Below are positions 50,108 through 59,195 of a DNA stretch of 64,000 bases, one piece after another; position 1 is the first letter of the stretch; the number at the start of each line of letters is the position of its first letter. Source of the DNA: Oidiodendron maius Zn (lineage: Eukaryota; Ascomycota; Leotiomycetes; Myxotrichaceae); contig KN832889.1 in the NCBI GenBank assembly GCA_000827325.1, forward strand, positions 781,389 to 845,388, given 5' to 3'. The notes below the pieces were generated by a model. It made no database searches, was not told the DNA's origin, and saw only the letters and a program-made list of their open reading frames with translations. A program made the position numbers and the translations under genes.

Positions 50108-51727
50108 ATGATTTTCAATATATTGGTATCGCAAGCTGTACTGGTTCCGGTGATGCTTAGCATAGGACTCATTCTCTACGAGCGTCTCCGCACTAAACCA
50201 GCTTTCGAAGTTCGTCCCAAATTGCCTGAGCTCCCGATTGTTGGCGCTAGGGAGGGAGAATGGTTTCCGATGCTAAGGGCCATGTGGAGGAATTCGATCG
50301 ATGTTAGGACAGCGACACAAGCCGCCTACTTGCTTAAGGACCAGCTATGCCTTTTACCCATCATTGACCTGGGCCGCACTGTGATAATTCCGTCCACAGA
50401 GATCAACTGGTATTTAGACCAGCCGGACTCCGACATAAACACTCGCGACCATTTAGCAGACGCGTTCCAGCTTCACTGGACCCTCACAGACCCGCGGCTC
50501 GTCGAAGATGATAGGCCTATACATCATCAACTTATCAGCACAAAATTAACCCGAGAGATAAACAATCTTCTCCCAGTGCTAGCAGGCGACATTCCCAGTA
50601 GCCTGAGCGACGCATGGGGTACCGACACGGAAAATTTCAAGGAGATATGCCTCATGGATGACTTGCCACATGTCGTCGGGCGCGTAGTGAACCTAGCCTT
50701 TGTCGGCTCACCGACATGCTACAACAATGCCATGGTCAACAACGCCATCAGCTTTGCGCGTAGTCTGGCTCTCACCGCGATCGTGCTGCGGATAATGCCG
50801 CAGACACTGCGACCTCTCCTTGCGCCGCTGGTAACGCTGCCGCAAAGGATGGCTACACTGCGATTCTTTAATGAACTGCGGCCGGAGGTCAACCGACGCA
50901 TGCGAGAGCTCTTCGCCAACCCAGGCTCAGCCTCCAATTCTAACGACTTTCTCCAGTGGACAATCGATGCCGCAGTTCAGAGTGGAGACCCATATATGAT
51001 GAAGCCCGACACGATCATGGGACGTGTGCTATTGCTCAATTTTTTATCGATCCACACGTCTACCTTGGCCCTCACGCACGTCCTGCTTGACCTAGCCGCC
51101 AGCTCGCCGACTGTCATCGAGGAGCTGCGGAACGAGATTGCCACCGCGATGGAGGCACATGGCGGGGAATGGAGCAAGCGGACGCTGGGAGATATGCCAA
51201 AGCTGGACTCGGTGTTTCGCGAGTCACAGAGGCTGAATCCGCCTGCATTGATCGGCTCGCCGAAGCTTGTTACGGCTCCAAAAGGCGTCACGACGCCATC
51301 AGGCATTCATCTCCACTACGGCACTTACCTCGCCATCCTAGGATACCCGACATTGCGTGATCCGAATCTGTACCCGGAGCCGGAGACTTTCAAGCCTTTC
51401 AGATTCGCAAAGCTATACGAAGCCGCAGACAAAGAAGGATTGAAGTTGGAAAAGGCGCGCCTGGGGTGGGCGGCAACTAGCAAGACGTACTCGACCTTTG
51501 GGGCAGGTCGGCATGCTTGCCCTGGGCGCTTCTTTGCGTCGACGTCTGTCAAGGTTTTTTTGGCATATATGCTCATGAATTATGATATTGAGAAGATGCC
51601 GGAGCGGCCGACCACACCCTCAGTAGGCATGGCTTTGTTACCACCGCTAAAGGCAACGATCAGATTTAAGCGGCGGAAGGACCCCGTATATAACTTAGGC
51701 CAGGCTACAGTTAGCAGTCTGGAGTAA
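50108..51727 (+). CDS. Cytochrome P450 monooxygenase
   Basis: A single-exon gene of 539 aa. The N-terminus (FNILVSQAVLVPVMLSIGLI) is one membrane anchor for the endoplasmic reticulum, followed by a Pro-rich hinge (KLPELPIVG). The K-helix ExxR is FRESQRLNP and the haem-binding loop is FGAGRHACPGRFF with Cys ligand. The I-helix reads NFLSIHTSTLALTHVL, where the usual acidic-Thr pair is replaced by a His-Thr-Ser. The sequence resembles the fungal ent-kaurene-oxidase-like P450 clan common in secondary metabolism. It starts about 1.4 kb from the divergent NRPS and most likely oxidises the PKS-NRPS product. A following dispersed repeat at 51847 marks the probable right edge of the cluster. Confidence 0.93.
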   Translation: MIFNILVSQAVLVPVMLSIGLILYERLRTKPAFEVRPKLPELPIVGAREGEWFPMLRAMWRNSIDVRTATQAAYLLKDQLCLLPIIDLGRTVIIPSTEINWYLDQPDSDINTRDHLADAFQLHWTLTDPRLVEDDRPIHHQLISTKLTREINNLLPVLAGDIPSSLSDAWGTDTENFKEICLMDDLPHVVGRVVNLAFVGSPTCYNNAMVNNAISFARSLALTAIVLRIMPQTLRPLLAPLVTLPQRMATLRFFNELRPEVNRRMRELFANPGSASNSNDFLQWTIDAAVQSGDPYMMKPDTIMGRVLLLNFLSIHTSTLALTHVLLDLAASSPTVIEELRNEIATAMEAHGGEWSKRTLGDMPKLDSVFRESQRLNPPALIGSPKLVTAPKGVTTPSGIHLHYGTYLAILGYPTLRDPNLYPEPETFKPFRFAKLYEAADKEGLKLEKARLGWAATSKTYSTFGAGRHACPGRFFASTSVKVFLAYMLMNYDIEKMPERPTTPSVGMALLPPLKATIRFKRRKDPVYNLGQATVSSLE

Positions 51728-51846
51728 TATACAGGATGATTCGGCGGAGCGGTTCTGATTCAGGCTTGACTAGAAGTTGGGTTTATGATTGGATTTTATA
51801 TTTTAATATTAAAGTTATACTATCTTGATCAGAGGTCAGGTAATGC

Positions 51847-52135
51847 ATAGGTTGTAGTCAGGAATCAGGGTGAAACTCAGTTATATTCACTATAGGCTTT
51901 CGGCATGAAGCTATACAGAAAGCAGTTGACAAATTAAGTGATATAGAGACAACTAAGGTAAGAAGAGATTCAGGAGAACTAGAGCCTTTTATACCTAATA
52001 CCACACACTCAATTGAGTTACCAAATAAGCTCTTACTTAGTTACCCTATAGGCGCTAGTGGGCAGCCTAGTAGGCAGCTGTATCACATGTGTAAATGTGC
52101 TTGAAGCCTTAGGACTTAGTCAATAATATAGTATA
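51847..52135 (+). repeat. Dispersed repeat, copy 2 (LTR-like)
   Basis: Same orientation and high similarity to 22555-22795, with about 50 extra bp in the left part (around GGCTTTCGGCATGAAGC). It starts TGTAGTCAGGAATCA and ends GGACTTAGTCAATA. Probably a fragment of an LTR-type fossil; no coding region is attached. Confidence 0.6.
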
Positions 52136-52349
52136 TTATAGTTAATTAATATATGGTTTATAATACATAACCTAGAAAAGTGGTGCACTTGCTTGTCTGC
52201 TGTACTTGCTATACAACTACATTAGTAGTATTCTAGTAAAGTATAACGTGTATATATAGTACGTAGCTTAGAATAGTAAGCTGTTCACTTTTCTATGGCC
52301 AATTACAAGATTAATTATTCTTCGACTATAACACCCTAAAATTAATTAT

Positions 52350-53330
52350 TACTGTATTAATCCTCTTCCTTAGAGGTCTCTACTACTATTTGACAGAGAT
52401 ACATATTATACCTAGTCTTGCCGCAATTACTACAGTACCGAATGTATGATTGGTATACCTTGCCCTTGACTACTACTACTACCTATTTCCTTACTCTACT
52501 AGTTATCTACATTAGTATAACCTACTAACTCCTCTGCCTCTTCTATAGAAAGTAGTACTCCCTTTTGTAGTCCGGTTTTTTTTAGCTTGCGATGCTTGCT
52601 AAGCCTCTTATTTGCTTCTTCTAGCTCAATAATCCGCGACCGCAATACCGCAATAGAGCTACATCATGTGTAATTGCCACTGAGCCCTTAGTAAATTGGT
52701 CTACAGTATCGATAGTCTGTGTTGGAGAGCTACCCTGATAGTAATTAATTCCGGTTTTAATGAAGGCAGACTGTCGTGAAGTATCAGTTGCATTCTTTAG
52801 AGTCCTAGGGTTCTAGGCTTGTGCTATACCAGGACGTGAGTTTGAAGGAGTTGGCGATTTTGCATAAGGAGGGAAGGTGTCGAGTATTAGCTAATGATTA
52901 AAAAGTGTAATTCTAGTCCCTCTGAAGCCTCCCTGGATGTTTTTTTATAGTCATTGGCCCTTGGAATGCCGCCTGGAAAGCTGGAAAGAAATCCTCCTTT
53001 GTAATATAGGTCTGTCCACCATGTATTAAACCCTTAATTTGCTTACTATATACCTTTTTCAATGGACTAAAACAGCCTACACTAAGTGGCTGGAGAATAT
53101 AAGAAGAATGAGGAGGCATATAAAGTGCAATGATATTATAGTCTTGATAGAAAAGCTTAAATTCAGTCAAGTAGTAGGATTTATAGCTATCAAGTTTTAG
53201 GAGTTTATACCTACCCACTTTTCGAGGCAGTGCATGTAATTCGAAGTGCTTAAAATCTGATCTAGACTGATCTCATTTGTAGTCCATCCATTATCACTAT
53301 GGAATATATCCTTATTCAATTCGCAATTCA
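52350..53330 (-). mobile_element. pogo/Fot1-like transposase remnant
   Basis: The minus strand reads NGWTTNEISLDQIL, then GRYKLLKLDSYKSYYLTEF, YNIIALYMPPHSSYILQPLS, VGCFSPLKKVYSKQIKGLI and EDFFPAFQAAFQGPMT, the C-terminal half of a DDE_1 superfamily transposase (LDGHxSH...PPHSSHLLQPLDVGCF in intact copies). The coiled-coil tail (LRSRIIELEEANKRLSKHRK) follows out of frame. The N-terminal DNA-binding region and terminal repeats were not found. It is dead. Confidence 0.75.
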
Positions 53331-53866
53331 AAGGGTCATAAGCGCCTTGGTCGCTAGATTTGAATTCCGAGATGTAGTAAAGTGAGGCGAGGCGACGTGA
53401 GGTGAGGCAAGATGTCTATTGCAAGCCTAACTATGCGCATTTCATGATCCTGGTTTCTCTAATGCACTATATAGTATTTATCTCATTTTCCTTCCAGCGG
53501 GGGATTGTAAGCGGTGCCGGCCGATTACCCGACGCTGAAACTGCGCTAGCGGCCGTCGGTGCTTTTACGGAAGAACCTAAAGTTTGCGCTGACTCCGCCT
53601 GCAGGCGCGCTACTGCATGCATATGGCATGGGTCTGCCGCGGCCGCTCAACTGTCTACGCCCACCTAGCGTCGGGTAGTCGGCCGACTACAGGAATCTCT
53701 GGATATTACAGAACGGTTCTGTTTAAGGATTATTTCCGGTTAATAGAGAGTTCCGGATATTCGAGAGTATGACTAATCTAACCCCCCCCTTTTTGTTCCC
53801 CCCCTTTTTACCCTAACCTAGCCAACCAGCTAGATTCGACTGCTTCTTTAAGTTAGTCTTTTTGGC
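53331..53866. other. GC-rich gene-free stretch with C and T homopolymers
   Basis: 53500-53690 is GC-rich, unlike the flanking DNA. CCCCCCCC and CCCCCCC runs alternate with T runs at 53780-53810. No gene seen. Confidence 0.5.
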
Positions 53867-55328
53867 CTAGAGGGGGGTTGGATACGCCGGTTGCGGGGCC
53901 GCCGTTGACCGCGGGGACGGGGGTGTTGTTGTTGAGGAATCTTCAAGGGGTGAGACAGCGTCCTCCCATCTTGTCATAGCACAAAACGTCTCTCCCAGCG
54001 CGAATTCAAAGTTTGCGCGTGCTTCAATGGCTGCTTTGGTCTTTGTTTGAGAGGTTGTCTCAATGCCGCGTTCAAGGATTTCGATCGCTAGTTCAAAGTA
54101 TTGGTACTCTTTCAAATCCTTCGCCTTTGTCACCCAGCTGTGAAAATGAGAATGAGCTCCAGATGGATCGAAGGTCGTGGCTTCGGTCAGCACATTGCAG
54201 TAGGCTCGCCAGTTGAATTGTCTCGTCTCCTCGAACAGCTCGTGGTCAATGTACGTCTCTGCAAGGTCATCCCATAGAGAATTCCAGCTTGGGTCAGATT
54301 CCATACAAGCCCTGTATGTTCGCCGAGCACACTCAAAATCGCCCTTCTTTTGTACATGTCGGCCATCTGATGATACCACCGTGAATTAGAGAAGGCCGGG
54401 GCGTATTTTATGGCTTCCTCGAGGACTGCTATTACCCCCTCATAATCTGGTGTAGCGGATCCAACATCATCTCTCGTAAGGCTCCACACTTTCTGCTGAT
54501 AATATTCTTCCCCGCAGCAAGTTTTTCCGTTGGTGTCCAGCGCTAGTCCGGTTTTCCAAGCCTTGAGGGCACCTTCTTTCTTGCCTTCTTGGTCGTAGAG
54601 GTGTCCCAACTGCTCGTAGTTTCTAGGATTTCGGGAATCTTCGTCTATTGCGTCTTGTATAAATATCATGGCTTCGGACAAGACCTTCTTCTCATCTGAC
54701 TCTTCGAAGCCGACGCGGCTCGAAATAAATCTCAGGGCAGTTGACATATTGGCCTGACAGACACCGAACATGTTATCAACATCACCGGCTTTAATCACAG
54801 CGTCAAAACGCCTTTGACTACCACGTTCCTTTTGAAGAATCAGGTAAAAAATTGCGTATCGCAGATTCAGGTTGCCAAACAATTTGCCGGACCTCTTAGA
54901 CAGCACACCGACTTTCACGTTCGCCTCCACGATCGCTTCTTCCTCTTTTAGGAGCTGAGTGGCTTCGTCATTAGGAACCACTACATCAGGATGGTTAACC
55001 CATATACCAATCTCAACCAGCTGCTCATATCCAGCGATAACTTGTTGGCAAGCCTTCCAAGAATTCCACATCCAAACGTGGCAAGCTCGCCGCCAGAGGT
55101 GATCGGCAACACATTGAAGATCAGTAAGTCCCTCGCACCAAGATATTAAGCATTCTGTGCTTATTATTTGCGTCTCAAAAGCTGCTCGGTCCTCTAGGTG
55201 CTGTTTGTTGGCTCGGTACCAAGCCGATAGCTCAATGCAGTAATGATAAATCTCTTTGAATAGTAGTTTGTCATACAGTCTCTTATTGAGAAACCAATGT
55301 TCGAGCCATGGATCAACTTTGCTGGCTG

Positions 55329-55383
55329 TTAAGAATATATAGAGAGCCACAATGATCTCCCGAGAAAGGTCGTCGGGCAGTGA
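55329..55383. repeat. 55-bp direct duplication, copy 1
   Basis: Matches 55607-55661 with two mismatches. Lies inside the TPR-coding frame. Confidence 0.85.
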
Positions 55384-55606
55384 CTTGCCGTCTTCAAGTG
55401 CCGAAAGAGGCTCAGCAAATTGGCGCTCTCGGATCCCCATGCTTGCTATCAGATGCCATCTCCACGTTGTGGTTGCATACAACTTGAACTTTTCGTCTGA
55501 TAAAGGCTTCTCGGCAACGAGATATCGAAGACAAGCAAGGGCAGCTTTCCCATGGGCGATATTTGGGGTGAACAAATCTCCCTGAGAACTTGTTGGATTT
55601 GTAAGG

Positions 55607-55661
55607 TTAAGAATATATAGAGAGCCACAATGATCTCCCAAGAAAGGTCGTCGGGTAGTGA
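55607..55661. repeat. 55-bp direct duplication, copy 2
   Basis: Copy of 55329-55383 (shared start TTAAGAATATATAGAGAGCC). It sits exactly at the truncated 5' end of the TPR frame. Confidence 0.85.
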
Positions 55662-55959
55662 ATCTTTAGAATCAGAACTTCAACCAGATGGTAACGGCCC
55701 TCATGCCAACTAACCGGGAACAGATAAGAGAGTCGGACATGATTCGGATGGAGATCAGAGATGAGGAGGAGGGCTAAGGGAGTCCTTCATTGGATCCTGC
55801 TCTTAGCATGCTTAAAACTTTCATTTGTTATTCCATTCTGGGTCCCTTTGATAGGGACCGAATATGCTTTGACTATGAGCTTGAGGGCAAGCTCTGGTTT
55901 TAAGAAGAGGGGATGTGACAACAAGCCTAGTCTTCTAGTCATGTGGCACTCACATAACG

Positions 55960-56640
55960 CTACCAAACTTGTTCAGAAGTGCCAGAACCATAAGAATGCC
56001 CTGGTGTAGCTTGGCGAACGAAGGTCGGAGGTTGTAGACGAGTGATTTCTTTTCTTCTTCTGAAAAGTGGACATCTGTTTGACCTCGAAAAATTGCGGCC
56101 GCTTCGATGAGTCAGAAGTGGGTATACAAAAACCTGATGGTGTGGGCATCAAGAACGTGATGGTTTGATACCTGGTACGTTGGAACGAAAGGGTTACCAG
56201 CGCGAAACGGTTCGCCCCATGTAAGAAGCTACTTTTGTATGACAGCCCAGTCAACGCTAGTGTCATGAAATCGCTTCATGAGACGCTCTGAGTGTTTTGT
56301 GACCAATACCACAACCGTTGTATCTTCGGACGAAAGATATCTCTTCTTTCTGGGCAAAGCAGCATTTAACTTAACCTCGAGGAAGTGTTCCCATTATGCG
56401 GCGGGTTCTAGAACCAAATCATGCTCTGCGTCCATCGGCATTATCGCCTTATTTTTAACTGCAATCTTCCACTCGATGTAGTAGTGTATATAGATCGGCA
56501 GTTCTTCATCATATGCCCCGATTGCGATCCCAGTCTGCATACCGACACAACCCAAGCTTGTCCGACTGTGTATTCTGCTGACTGGAGAATTCACACAAGT
56601 CCGGCTCCCACGGCTCATACGGATCGGTTTCATCAGAAGG
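55960..56640 (-). pseudogene. Relic of an expanded fungal family of unknown function
   Basis: Blocks on the minus strand (GMQTGIAIGAYDEELPIYIH then YYIEWKIAVKNKAIMP, AEHDLVLEPAAYW, SSEDTTVVVLVTKHS then RLMKRFHDTSVDWAVIQKYL and WGEPFRAG) match from memory a recurrent ascomycete protein family whose intact members read IEWKVTLNNR, DLVLAPSAYW and KRFDDTDIDW. The blocks are in different frames with stops. I know no function for the family. Assignment rests on recall and needs a database check. Confidence 0.5.
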
Positions 56641-57142
56641 AGCCAGACTGCCTATCATCAAGCCGTCTTAGGTCCTATGCCGAATCGAGCCGGAGGGTCC
56701 GCCAGCGGATTTTGTAAGTACCGTAGCTATACTGAGACATGTATAGATTACTGCGCGCTGTTATGACGACTCTTGCATCTTTAGAGCCAGGGTTCTAAGC
56801 AGCCGTTATATGCTCCGGTGGCTTTATAAATAAATTCTCCTTCATGATGCTCACCCTACCAAGCAGATCCTGGAAGTTTCCTCTCCTAGAGACTAAAAAT
56901 TGTATGTCTCGGCTTCGGAAGCCGCTAAAGCTGGCGCTGCTAACTATCAACTAAGCAATTGGGTTACCCTGCTACCACACAATATGGAAAGAAGGCAAGA
57001 AGTCAGTGTAATTCGGTTTAAGAATATAAACCCCATTGACATGTTACTAGGCCAGAACCAGATACTCTTTCTGGGCAGTCCATATCATACCCTTTCCTAG
57101 TCTTGAACCCTCTGCTAGTTAAGCCGATGACGCCCACGCAGT
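56641..57142. other. Gene-free stretch
   Basis: A short frame at 56900-57100 has no recognisable domain. Nothing else seen. Confidence 0.4.
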
Positions 57143-57373
57143 GCATTAGGTAGTGTTGTACGGCCTACTAGTATACGCCAAGAGCCTTCTACCTTTGAGA
57201 TCCCTTCTAGTTCAGCCCCTCCTGTCTTAAATACACCTCAGGAGCCTTTTTATATCATCAATTCAGGGCTAATTCGGCTTCAAAACGGCCACCAGGATCT
57301 ATATGAGCCTGGAACTGAGACGGAGAGGGCTTATACGCGTGGCCTAAGCTCAATATATCAGTCAGATAGTCTA
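57143..57373 (+). repeat. Repeat shared with the interior of the 62-kb transposon
   Basis: From GTGCATTAGGTAGTGTTGTA to the GTCAGATAGTCTAG end, this block matches 62020-62246 in the same orientation at roughly 85 percent by eye. Both copies can be read as peptide containing EIPS, NTPQEP, INSGL or VNSGL, and RLQNG. No terminal repeats flank this copy. It abuts the truncated 3' end of the HET relic. Confidence 0.75.
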
Positions 57374-58330
57374 GGGCCGACGATGAGACCACGCCCATCT
57401 TCCGATCTAGCAAGGGGATGCCCAAGATATGCATAGATATGATCTCTGGGGTCAAAGCATGATAACCATCTTGCGTGGTTGAGTAGGTCTAAGAAGGTCA
57501 GGTCCGGATAATCAGCCGTCTTTCGCCAATCTTCTGACCAATCCAACCAGTCTCTATGAATGGTAAAGAAAGATATGCCCGCCCTCGGGTCTAGATTTGA
57601 TGCGCATCGGTCGGTCCAAATGGCCAACCTCATCAAGTCTCTATAAGAGAACTCAACCACACCATACAGTACTCGGGGGTCTTTTGCCAGCCCCACTTCT
57701 TGCACTACCCACGGTCTTGTAAACCAAGGGCATTTCATCAGTGTGGCTAGAGCTTTCCATCTTGGGTCATCAAAGAGAGTATTGTCGGCTGCTAGAATCG
57801 GCATGTCCGCAATCGAGTTGTATTTTGATATCATTTTAGAGATGTCATGCACCAAACCCGCTACATCCTCAGCGCCACCATCAATATCTTTCCCTATGCA
57901 AGCGAGGGCCTTCTTTGCATTTCTATATATATCACCCATGAATGACACCTGATGACTGCGCTCTTTTGCGTTTTGCTGGTTGATGCAAACCCGACTTTGT
58001 CAGTAATCGGTTCACCTTCCGAGGTACTCAGCAGATGCACACCGCATCAGCCCAAACTATTCGTGGCGATAAGTGAGTCGAACTCCTTTGAATGCGAGGT
58101 TCAGGTTCACTGTGACGTCTAGCTGTCATCCATTGCAAGTGATCGGCAGAGTATTCCTTGGATCTCCCCACACATAGGATATCGCGTCGCATTGTGGAGC
58201 ATGTTCTAGCTCTGTGATGAAAATGCGAATTTTGACCAGATCGTTCCATGCTCCAGGGGCTAGCTCAACCAAACGAAGGACTTGGGCATCGACCAGGGGA
58301 AGGTAGAGTGGCTGATCGGATCCAAGGGCC
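57372..58330 (-). pseudogene. HET-domain (heterokaryon incompatibility) gene, broken
   Basis: The N-terminal HET start (LPLVDAQVLRLVELAPG, FITELEHAPQCDAISYVWGD) is followed in other frames by PRIVWADAVCI, CINQQNAKERSHQVSFMGDI, RNAKKALACIG, WFTRPWVVQEVGLAKDPRVL and FDPRDHIYAYLGHPLARSED. These are the standard HET landmarks. The central junction between WADAVC and CINQQ holds about 65 extra bases, at least one further frame change is needed, and the 3' part is cut off by the repeat at 57143-57373. The intact protein would trigger cell death on non-self fusion. Confidence 0.8.
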
Positions 58331-59195
58331 AGAAAAGGCCTCTTCGTCGGCTCAGGTTGGGTAGCATCTTGGTGTTCTAAGATTTCCGAATGCGCAGTTG
58401 CTGACCTGTCTGTGACTGGGAGTTACTCACGGTAACTCTATTTCCCAGAAGGTCAGCCGGTAAGCTAGTGAAGGGTGAAACTCGTGGACGGAAGAGGGAA
58501 TGAATACAAGTCAGGCTTGTTTGAGAAGCATTAGGTCGCAGGGCACGCTTCTAAAAAAAATGCTTGAGAATCTCGATCCCAATAGGTTCTCATGCTTGGC
58601 AATAAAGCATCCCACACCCCAAAAAGAATGAGCGAAGGGTGAGAAACCATGCAGCAAGAATATCTTCAGCTGTGGCGCCGAGGCCTAGCCAGTCGAACGC
58701 ACGCGCCATATTTGCAACGCATTGCGTGAAAGGGAAGTGATAGGTAGAGCTTCATCGCGTGTTGCAGCTCAGCCCGTGCCATTGGCAGGGGCGCGGGCGG
58801 TGCTTACGCTTGGCACCTATTTAAGCGAGGAGTGGGAGAATCTAGGGATTGGAGTAAAAAGTTCTTAAATCCTACATTAGCTATAGTAAAATTCTTGTTT
58901 CATAATAGAATGTTCAGAACCCAGATGCACATGAGAAAGAGAACCTACGATGAGCGACCCACAGCAACCGGCAAACCCTGATCTATCGCTCTGCAATATT
59001 CCCGAGCAAAGCGACATAACCTCTCCTGGCCAGCACCTTCTCTTTTGTCCGGAATCATGGTCCACTTGGCGAAAGAAGGGGTAGAAGTCGCTCTAGGTCA
59101 CCGCCCTAAGAGGCACCAATATATGCGTTGCTTGCTTGCTTGCCTGCTTCATTGCCGGTTCATCACGAGCTTCCCGCCATAGCTCAAAGACGCGA
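58331..59195. other. Gene-free stretch
   Basis: No gene recognised between the HET relic and the intact HET gene. A short TTGC/TTGCC microsatellite occurs near 59125-59150. Confidence 0.45.

Larger units (their letters stand above)
53867..55661 (-). pseudogene. TPR-rich gene (NLR-type C-terminal half), frameshifted and 5'-truncated
   Basis: A long helical repeat protein reads from 55641 to about 54340 (ARLE-type units such as NPRNYEQLGHLYDQEGKKEG and ALKAWKTGLALD; EEAIKYAPAFSNSRWYHQMA), then continues in another frame from KKGDFECARRTYRACMESDP to ALGETFCAMTRWEDAVSPLE. The switch lies in the A-rich CAAAAGAAG near 54345. The pattern resembles the C-terminal halves of fungal NACHT-TPR proteins; no NTPase domain is present. 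The 5' end is a duplicated internal piece, not a natural start. It could still be a pair of expressed fragments, but I read it as a pseudogene. Confidence 0.6.

Noticed and set aside
59125-59150. TTGC microsatellite as a functional element
   Set aside because: Short simple repeat without further support.
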